In this document: positions 55,769 through 64,000 of the stretch, piece by piece
Position numbering within the stretch: the stretch's first letter is position 1
Layout: each line of letters opens with the position of its first letter
Origin: Anisus vortex
Lineage: Eukaryota > Mollusca > Gastropoda > Planorbidae
DNA length: 64,000 nt
Reading direction: 5' to 3'
NCBI GenBank assembly: GCA_949126835.1
Contig: OX421494.1
Location: 54,626,358 to 54,690,357, forward strand
Notes under the pieces: generated by a model
Told to the model about the DNA's origin: nothing
Databases searched by the model: none
Seen by the model: the letters and a program-made list of their open reading frames with translations, nothing else
Made by a program: the position numbers and the translations under genes

Positions 55769-56328
55769 TGTTAGGTTACAGTGCATACATAGTTTAAAAC
55801 ACCCTTTTATTAATCCCTCGACAGAGTTTATATTTTAAAATACTTTAATTGTCTGGACACGACTGTTTATTTTTCTTCGTTGACTAAAATCTAATTAGGC
55901 TATAAACGCATCACTCTTGAAACCAGCGTAAAACAGTTAGAGCTAACGCGGAGGGATATTCAATTTCGCGGGCTTCCTAGGTACTATAAAAGATAGAGAC
56001 GCGGACTACTTCTCTCTCTTTCCGCTAGGCACCATTGACAGTAGACACTATGCCTTGCTTACCCATTTTCGCCATGTACATTTGTTTCACTAACATCGTT
56101 TGATTTGCAAGTTATAATAAAGTTTCTTCATTTATTAGTCAAGGAGTTGGTTTTTGAATTCATATTATTATTGAGAACTTTGAATGGTATCAGGACAGAC
56201 TAACCAAACTTGGAAAAACTGCTGCAGACTGTTTATCACTCTCAGAACGAAGTGAGTTCCCGCTGGCCTTAAAAAATCAAACCCTAGTCAACCGCCAAAA
56301 GAATTGGAGTGAAAGCTTCAATTTAACA
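55769..56328 (+). repeat. 5' LTR
   Basis: Starts TGTTAGGTTACAG and ends TTCAATTTAACA. It contains a TATA box (TATAAAAG, 55,985-55,992) and a poly(A) signal AATAAA (56,116-56,121), about 130 bp apart, as expected for a U3-R-U5 layout. Confidence 0.95.
55985..55992 (+). promoter_or_regulatory. TATA box of the 5' LTR
   Basis: TATAAAAG in a GC-richer stretch of the LTR; the same box is at 63,568-63,575 in the 3' LTR. Transcription would begin roughly 25-30 bp downstream. Confidence 0.65.
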
Positions 56329-56992
56329 TGTAGTCTCTATCCGGCAAATAGTTTATTAGCATTACAAGAGGTCTAACGTGTGGAAGTATATTATATTCAA
56401 ATACTCAAGGTAATAACGTTTTATAATTTTTTCAAGTAGCAAGATTATTATTGGAAAAATCAAGGCGACACGTCACAACAATATAACGATGTCTGCCGCG
56501 CAAATTTTTACAAACACTTCAATAATGAATCATTGTTAATACTGAGGAATCGCCACGGAGAAGTTTATTGTTTGTGAGGAAGGAGATACTCTATCTACTA
56601 TACAGACTATACATTGAAGGGGGCTTCGTCGAGCTAAATATTTTTACACAAGTTGCTTTACACAACTACGAGGATAATTTTTCAAGACTATAGTTTTACA
56701 ACTCATCACTGTCACTGCTACAATCGAATATTCAGCTGGAAGATTTATTTACATGTTGCATCAGAGTCTATTTTATTTACAAATTATCGTTCTGCAATCA
56801 CGAGGATTTCATCATACTACCGTTACAAGGTTTTTCAGCATTCGTACTCAAGTATATTCCTGAAATAATTTTTAACTCATACTATTGTCTAATATTTAGG
56901 ACTGTGTTGTGTAGTGAATTTGGACATTCTAACACACGTAAGTTGGATCTTAATTTCTTTTTTTAAGTAACATTTCTAATTGATCAAAAACA

Positions 56993-58246
56993 ATGGATGC
57001 TAATAGAATGTTTACTACTGATGAGTTAGATAGGCTAACGCTGACTCAACTCAAAGAATTGGCTCATGGCTTACAGATAACTGTTACGCAGGTTACCCCT
57101 ACTCGTACTAAATTACAACAGCAGATCAGGGAGTGCCTAGCAGATAACAACCAACTAATAGATGATGTTGAAACTGATCAGATATTGAGCGAGAATGACA
57201 CTGAGAATGTACGTGTAGATGAAGGTAATGATCAAGCATTGCAACTGAATGAGCAATTAAGATTACAAATAGAACTAGCAAAAATTGAGGCTGCTAAGCA
57301 AGAAAGAATAGCTGCTCAGCAAAAAGAAATACAAATAGCTGCTCAGCAGGAAAGGATAGAATTAGCTAAAATTTAATTGGCTAGAGCTGAATTAGAAGCA
57401 GCCAAACATGAAAGAATCGAAATGGCTAGAATGGAACTTGAGGGCAGAACACTTAAAGCTCGCCCGCCAAATAAAGAAATCTCAAACATTGAGCTGGCCA
57501 AGTATTTGCAATATGTTCCAAAATTTTCTACCCTCGACCCTGAAGATTTTTTTTTATTGCTGGAGAAAAATGCTAAAGACTATGAATTTCCTAAGGATAA
57601 AATGGCATTAATTCTTAGATCGGCATTAACTGAAGGAAGGGAAAAGGACGTTGTTTTGGCACTGAGTGAACAAGAAAGCAATGACTATGAGTGTATTAAA
57701 CAAAAGGTCTTACGTGTCTATGAAGGTAGACCAGAAAAATACCGAAGAGAGTTTAGAGAACTAAGAAAAAGTAGTCAACAGACCTATGCAGATTTTCTTA
57801 GGCAAAAGGAAAAATATCTGGACAGGTGGCTACGCTCCAGGAAAGTAAATAATAACTATGAAGAATTTAAAGAGGTTATTTTGTTTGAAGAGTTCCTAAA
57901 CTACACAAGAACTGATATTAAGCTGCACATTGCAGACAGGGAGGTGGCTAAAGCTACAGAAGCAGCCAGATTGGCGGATGACTTTGTACTTTTACATCCA
58001 TATCCTACAAGAGATCTCCGAGAAAACTCACAACAATCACAACAATCCAGAAATAAATCAGAGCAATTCAATAACCAGAAATTTAACTCTGACAGGCGTA
58101 ATAAAACGAACAACTCCAATAACTTTAGGACTGTAAATAATGCAAGCGATAGAAATGTGAAACCTATGAAACTTGTATGTGCCCACTGCAAGAAAGAGGG
58201 ACATACTAAACAGAACTGTTTTGTACTGAATGGGAAGCCAGCATAA
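56993..58246 (+). pseudogene. gag: Gag of the LTR element, with one internal stop
   Basis: One frame runs from ATG 56,993 to TAA 58,244-58,246, broken only by TAA at 57,374-57,376. Before the stop are a SAP-like N-terminal segment (LTQLKELAHGLQIT) and a Gln/Glu/Ala-rich predicted coiled coil that continues directly past the stop (ELAKI-stop-LARAELEAAK). Then follow a capsid-like region (KYLQYVPKFSTLDPEDFF ... YRREFRELRKSSQQTYADFL), an Asn/Gln-rich linker and a CCHC zinc knuckle CAHCKKEGHTKQNC. Gag would form the particle and bind element RNA. The stop appears to be a single-base change in an otherwise open frame. Confidence 0.85.
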
Positions 58247-61006
58247 CCAAAACAGGTATTTTCAGCTACTTGTGTTACTCTAAGTAGAGAGGACATATTT
58301 ACACCCAAACCAGTATGTGAAGCAAATGGCAATAGGAAGGCAAAAAGCGGAAGGCAAAATTTAAGAGGAAATGACGAAACCTCTAACATCAAGCTAAAAG
58401 CTAATTGTGTGACAACGAAAGATGGGTCTATTCCAATCTGCAAAGCCAAACAGAAGGAAGATCATAGGAAAAGTAGTTAGGTAGTGAGAGAGAGTTCTCC
58501 TCACTCATGTGCTGATGGGTCACGCAAGCCCAAGCGACGCACGAGAGCAAACTACATAAGAGACAAGAGATCCGGTGGTGAAGCCAAAGAAAAGGTCGAG
58601 TTAGTGCATAAAACTGTAAAACGTAATAATGAGAATGATTGTAAACTTACATCAACTATATTTACAAACTCTAACCTAAGTCCACAGAAAAACAAGCTAG
58701 CTGATGGTTGTTCAAAGATAAAGGCAGAACAGACCAGTAAATGTCCACCAGAGAACAACACTCTGAGAGAATTCAGACCGTTCATCCATGAAGGCTATGT
58801 ATCCATGCCAGGAGATGGAAGCTGTCGGAGAAAAGTTCTAATGTTGAGAGACACGGGTGCATCCCAGTCGCTTCTTCTAGAAGGTATATTACCACTTTCC
58901 AGTGATTCATTCACAGGTAGAAAGGTACTCCTGAGAGGTGTGGAGATGGGCGAGACAAGCGTGCCACTACACACGATACAGCTAGAAACGGAACTGATAT
59001 CTGGTACTGTGGTTGTCGGAGTACAGCCAGCCCTTCCAATTGACGGTATAGCACTCCTCATTGGAAATGACCTAGCTGGAGGTAAGGTGATATTGAATAG
59101 CTTAAAGAAAGATTCAGTCTTATCATCCTTAGGCTCAGCAAAGGTACAAGACCCCAATTCGTCCAGTGACATCGGTGTGGGCAAAATTAGCACTGCACAC
59201 CCCACCTGTGCCGTCACTAGGGGCATGAAACAAAGAAAGCAGCAGAAGAAAGCAGAGTCCAGAGAAGCCCAAGCGGAACAGAACTCCAGCTTGCGAGAGT
59301 CAGATATTGGCACGACTCAGTTCGCCAACCTACTCCACGGCACCACCTCTGAGACCAATATCAACATGTCTTCTAGACATCAACTCATCCAGGAACAAAA
59401 AGACGACGTGAACATTGCCAGGCTCCGTGAGCAAGCTGTCACCGAACCTGAGGCAGAGAAATTAGCAGTGTGCTACTACATAAAAGATGGCCTGCTAATG
59501 CGTAAATGGACACCACGCGACGACCAGATTAACGAAGGTTGGTCCGAAACACACCAAATCATCGTTCCAAACCGTTATCGAAATGATATCCTGCGTATCG
59601 CTCATGATTTGCCTTATTCTGGACACATGGGAGTCTCAAAAACCTATCGTCGGGTTCTCCCCTACTTTTTCTGGCCAGGATTACATAAAGACATCGTGAC
59701 ATACTGCAGAAGCTGTCATTTTTGTCAGCTGATAGGCAAGCCTAATCAGAAGATACCAGTCGCTCCATTACACCCTATACCCGCATTCGGGGAACCCTTC
59801 AGTGAAATCCTAATTGACTGTGTTGGTCCACTACCGAAAACCAGATCAGGACATCAGTACCTACTGACCATAATGTGTGCCTCCACAAGATTCCCAGAAG
59901 CAATTCCTCTACGGAACATCACCGCGAGAAAGGTCACTGACGCACTCGTCGAGTTCTTTACAAGATACGGGCTACCTCGGTCTATTCAGTCAGACCAGGG
60001 AACGAACTTCACGTCGAAACTGTTTGAGCAAATTATCAGTAGTCTTGGTGTTGAGCATCGAAAAGCAACTGCCTACCACCCAGAGTCGCAAGGCGCTCTC
60101 GAAAGGTTCCACCAAACGCTAAAAACAATGCTGCGTACGTACTGCACGGAGAATGAGAAAGACTGGAATACCGGTGTGCCTCTTTTGTTATTCGCTGCAC
60201 GGGAAGCCGTACAGGATTCACTAGGCTTTAGTCCATTTGAACTCATATTCGGACACACGGTAAGGGGTCCACTCAAAATGTTGCAGGAATCTTTGTTGAA
60301 TCAAAATGAGCAAACTGACCTGCTCACCTATGTCTTAGATTTTAAGAATAGATTATATGATGCCTATGAGGTATCAAAAAGGCATTTACAAAAGGCACAG
60401 AGCCAAATGAAAACCTGGTATGATAGGAAATCTAGGGACAGAATTTTTCAACCAGGGGAAAAAGTTTTGGTTTTCTTACCTATTCCCGGTCAACCCCTTA
60501 GTGCTAAATTCAGTGGTCCATATGCCATAGACTCGAGAATTGGGGAGGTTAACTATCTGATTAGAACACCTGACCGCCGGAAAACCAAGCGATTGGTATA
60601 TGTAAACATGTTAAAACAGTACCATAGTAGAGAAACTGAAAAGCTAAAATGCACTAATGTATTGCCAATGGCACCAGTTGCACAGGTCAAGGGAGAGAAT
60701 TCCTTAATGGTTAGTAACTTAGCCGAGAGCGAGTTTCAAACATACCAGACCACCGCGGTAGATAATGAATTTGCCGAGAGCAAAAATAAAGCATATTCTA
60801 CTACGCGAAATTTCAGAATCACATTAGATAACTTATCAGATGATCAAAATGATCAGATATGTTCTTTGCTTAGTGTTTTCTCTAACATTCTCAGCAATGC
60901 ACCGTATAGGGCACAACTCATTGCACAGTGTATTTCGGCATTCGAAACACTTAAAACCACTTCTTCTAGTACACCAGTATTGGGTACAAACAACGGAAAA
61001 TCATAA
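58247..61006 (+). pseudogene. pol: Pol of the LTR element: protease, integrase, reverse transcriptase deleted
   Basis: Pol continues in the gag frame after TAA 58,244 and is broken again by TAG 58,478-58,480; from 58,484 the frame is open for 840 codons. Counting from there, LRDTGASQSLLL (Asp123) is the aspartic protease and about 300-710 is integrase. Its zinc-binding H374/H381/C411/C414 are present, as is the catalytic triad D445, D504, E540 with D-35-E spacing, then a GPY/F-like module (FSGPYAIDSR...YLIRTPDRRK). Residues about 778-808 (LDNLSDDQNDQICSLLSVFS) resemble the segment before gypsy reverse transcriptase, and 815-832 (QCISAFETLKTTSSSTPV) the reverse transcriptase/RNase H junction. 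The catalytic reverse transcriptase between them is absent. Integrase upstream of reverse transcriptase is unusual for Ty3/gypsy. Confidence 0.85.
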
Positions 61007-63341
61007 TCGGGTCTAGTTGCACAGTAAATAAGGCTTTGGTAACAATAATACCGCGATAAGGACTTGTACTTATACCGGAACGGGTCTAGTTTCCCTAGGG
61101 AGGTGTATTCTAATGGTAACCCAATTTTGTACCCTCAGCCGACTGTGGATGCCTTCTTGATATGATTTTTATTCTATTTTTGCATGTTGTATTAAAAAGA
61201 AAATATATCTTAAAAACAATTGTGTTTTCCCCAAAACCCCATGTATATAAAACAATTTATTGAATTGTACTTTTATACACTGCACAATTATACTTTGCTA
61301 ATGTACAAGAGAAAAGTATCATAACAATTTGCAACACAAAAACTAACACGCATTAATTCAATGAGTAATGTACATTTTTAATTGCATTTGATTATTGGTA
61401 TTATTATTTTTTCCCTTATGGCGTTTATATGTTTGTCTGTATTGTCTGTACTTATGACAACTGACAACTATGACTACTGTGAGGTGTTTTCTTTCGGTAA
61501 GTGATAAAAAACAAAAAAACATGGTGAGTCAATCAACAATACTAAAACTTGATAGGTTTATATTTTGTTCGGTAAAAACTCCAAAAAAGGTCAACGTTTA
61601 CACAATGGCACCTATACTAATACTAATATAAATAGTAAAGATGGCACTTATACTAAGATAAATAGTAAAGAAACGTCTTGGACTAGAAAGGTTCAATATA
61701 TACACTTAAAAATTAAAAAGAGGTAACTTGCACTAAAAAAGGTCAATGCGTACTCATCTTTAGAAAAATAATAGAGCATCCTTAAACTTGAAAACCTTTA
61801 AATCAAAAGAACTTAAAATTTTAACATAAAATTTTAAAAAAGAGAGTGATAATGGTAATGTGCTTGAGGAGTAATATCTAACAAACCTGGTTAGAACTCT
61901 AAAGTTGAACTTTAAACGGGTAGCTTAAGGTTTAAATTGGTTGCACTTACTAAAATACATGGAAAATACTCTTTTCTTGTAAAAAGGTAATTAAGAATTA
62001 AGTCAAATGTTTTCTATTAAAGAGATAAATGCTATGACTAAACTTTTAAATAAAAGTTAAACATTGAATTAAAAATCTTGTAAGCAATGGAAAGACTTAA
62101 TAACTGAATAACTGGATATTTAAACATTAAATGAAAGCTAAGATTTAGTTACAGAGGTAAATACTCTGAAAGCATCAACTCAAAAGGTTATACTCTTAAG
62201 AAATTATACTCTTAAAAGGTAAAGGTTAAGTTAAAATAACATGTAACTAACTACGGTCACTTTTTTTTTTCTTTCTTGAAAAATTTAAGGTTAAATGAGC
62301 TGTACATTTAATCAGAGTTGTTGAATAAATGTCTCTATGGACACTGGTATTTTACTATTTTAGGAATAATTAATTCCGTTGTAAATAAAAACACTAAACT
62401 TGAACTATAAAGAGCGAATAGCTAACGTCTTACTTGGTTAAAAATAACTATTAATGTTAAATAAATGATTATTGACGTAAACTGAATCAGTATTGGTAGT
62501 AATATTATTACAATCATTTTTAATGATCAATAAATCTATGGGTTAAAATAATACTTTAATATTAGAGATATAAACTCTCACACTACATCATTCATTCTTT
62601 AAAATTATCTATAAATAAGATAGATAAGATAAAAAGAACTAAAATATTATTAAAGTATTTGGAATATTATTAAAATATTTGGTTGTCATTAAGATTATTA
62701 AAACCTGAGTAACCTCATGTAGGTAACGTTAATACTTAGGCTGGGTAAGAATCTATGACTAGTTATCTATCTGTAGCAAAGGATTACTAGATAACATGGT
62801 TGTTAAGGAATAGATCAATGGTAAAACAAACTATAAGGAAACACGTATGAACTTAGGTAGTAACTAAGGTTGATATAAGTAACTTATGGATAGGGTAACA
62901 TACAACATCCTAGTTAACAACACATCAGTATATACTCGTTATACGAAAGAAGACATCACTCTTTCGTGGACTGACGTATATGTGTTCTTGTTCTTGATTT
63001 GTTGTGTGCATAATGACTTACTTTGTTCCTCGTTATATAAATACTTGTATTGTCTGTGCCTAATGTGCACTAATTTGTTAAATGTGCCTAATGTGCACTA
63101 ATCTTTTATTAAATGTGCCTAATGAGCACCTATTTTGTTCCTTATAAACAGTTGTACTGTTCGTGCCTAATGAGCACTACATTTTTATTGTGAAATGTGC
63201 CTAATGCGCACTTAAATTGTTCTATTACTTAAACTGTTTTTTTTGGACATCTATACTGACAGTCGTATTATTATTGTTAGGAAACGTGATGGCTAAAAGA
63301 AAATTCCCCATCACAGATGACAAATTTTCTTTTCTTTTTGT
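61007..63341 (+). other. long non-coding 3' region of the LTR element
   Basis: About 2.3 kb without a supported coding region between the pol remnant and the purine tract. It is AT-rich with many 'ggtaa'/'ttaaa' stretches, and ends with a cluster of short repeats at 63,050-63,215. An envelope-like frame is not seen. Confidence 0.6.
63050..63215. repeat. five interspersed copies of GTGCCTAATGnGCAC
   Basis: The 15-bp imperfect palindrome GTGCCTAATGnGCAC (n = T, T, A, A, C) occurs five times at irregular spacing of about 25-50 bp, with a degenerate sixth at 63,003. It lies just upstream of the 3' LTR. Confidence 0.9.
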
Positions 63342-63350
63342 GGAAGGGAG
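63342..63350 (+). promoter_or_regulatory. polypurine tract
   Basis: GGAAGGGAG directly before the 3' LTR start; in LTR elements such a tract primes plus-strand DNA synthesis. Confidence 0.75.
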
Positions 63351-63351
63351 G

Positions 63352-63911
63352 TGTTAGGTTACAGTGCATACATAGTTTAAAACACCCTTTTATTAATCCC
63401 TCGACAGAGTTTATATTTTAAAATACTTTAATTGTCGGGACACGACTGTTTATTTTTCTTCGTTGACTAAAATCTAATTAGGCTTTAAACGCATCACTCT
63501 TGAAACCAGCGTAAAACAGTTAGAGCTAACGCGGAGGGATATTCAATTTCGCGGGCTTCCTAGGTACTATAAAAGATAGAGACGCGGACTACTTCTCTCT
63601 CTTTCCGCTAGGCACCATTGACAGTAGACACTATGCCTTGCTTACCCATTTTCGCCATGTACATTTGTTTCACTAACATCGTTTGATTTGCAAGTTATAA
63701 TAAAGTTTCTTCATTTATTAGTCAAGGAGTTGGTTTTTGAATTCATATTATTATTGAGAACTTTGAATGGTATCAGGACAGACTAACCAAACTTGGAAAA
63801 ACTGCTGCAGACTCTTTATCACTCTCAGAACGAAGTGAGTTCCCGCTGGCCTTAAAAAATCAAACCCTAGTCAACCGCCAAAAGAATTGGAGTGAAAGCT
63901 ACAATTTAACA
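63352..63911 (+). repeat. 3' LTR
   Basis: 560 bp, matching the 5' LTR except for about four substitutions (for example gtctggac/gtcgggac, ggctata/ggcttta, gactgttt/gactcttt, gcttcaat/gctacaat). TATA box at 63,568-63,575. Confidence 0.95.
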
Positions 63912-64000
63912 ATTGACACTGTTCGATTTAAATTACTAAGCCTAGAATCAGAAGGGAAAAGTGTAAAGTAGTAATAAGGCATTAAACTCTGATTTAGAAA

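Larger units (their letters stand above)
55769..63911 (+). mobile_element. complete Ty3/gypsy-type LTR retrotransposon, reverse transcriptase deleted
   Basis: Two 560-bp LTRs (55,769-56,328 and 63,352-63,911) with TG...CA ends enclose gag and pol on the plus strand. ATTG precedes the left LTR (55,765-55,768) and follows the right one (63,912-63,915), giving a 4-bp target duplication. A purine tract GGAAGGGAG (63,342-63,350) abuts the 3' LTR. I count about four differences between the LTRs, so the insertion is recent. I cannot recognise a TGG-type primer-binding site after the left LTR. Three in-frame stops and loss of reverse transcriptase mean this copy could not move on its own. Confidence 0.95.

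Noticed and set aside
58795..59313. 172-codon minus-strand frame inside pol
   Set aside because: It is antisense to the protease and linker of the LTR element and has no features of its own.

Overview
The window looks like nuclear DNA of a heterobranch gastropod, most likely a freshwater pulmonate of the Biomphalaria/Bulinus type. The DNA is AT-rich, the genes have GT-AG introns, and the receptor families are ones known to be expanded in gastropods. The repeat load is heavy: LTR elements, LINEs, tRNA-derived SINEs, hAT-type elements and satellites. The species assignment is an inference and no bacterial or organellar features are visible.

Four cellular genes can be supported, all on the plus strand. 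Gene A (4.3-12.8 kb, 5' end missing) and gene B (20.5-31.6 kb) are tandem duplicates of a multi-exon Methuselah/secretin-like seven-transmembrane receptor with a large cysteine-containing ectodomain. Exon phases match throughout and four exons have identical lengths. Splice sites could be placed to the base and give continuous reading frames, except for one in-frame TAA early in gene B. Gene C (40.5-41.6 kb) and gene D (51.5-52.6 kb) are paralogous single-exon class A receptors of the molluscan chemosensory/FMRFamide-receptor-like kind. All four would act at the cell surface through G proteins; their ligands cannot be read from sequence.

The rest is mobile and repetitive DNA. At the left edge a minus-strand LTR retrotransposon supplies gag, the start of a protease and a probable 5' LTR; it probably lies in the first intron of gene A. 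Between A and B lie satellites (one with a 37-bp hairpin unit), a decayed hAT element and a solo LTR with target-site duplication. Introns of A and B carry LINE 3' tails, SINEs, hAT-type MITEs and fold-back elements. From 33 to 39 kb there is a hAT remnant with a MITE nested in it, a tandem array of a terminal-inverted-repeat element and a 5'-truncated RNase H-bearing LINE. From 41.6 to 51.5 kb only repeats are seen, including a hAT-like element with an 8-bp target duplication and a long perfect palindrome.

From 55.77 to 63.91 kb lies a young, complete LTR retrotransposon insertion: two 560-bp LTRs differing at about four sites and a 4-bp target duplication. Its gag and pol share one frame broken by three stop codons. 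Pol runs protease, integrase, then short segments resembling the region before reverse transcriptase and the reverse transcriptase/RNase H junction; reverse transcriptase itself is gone. That order (integrase upstream) recalls the Gmr1-like branch of Ty3/gypsy elements.
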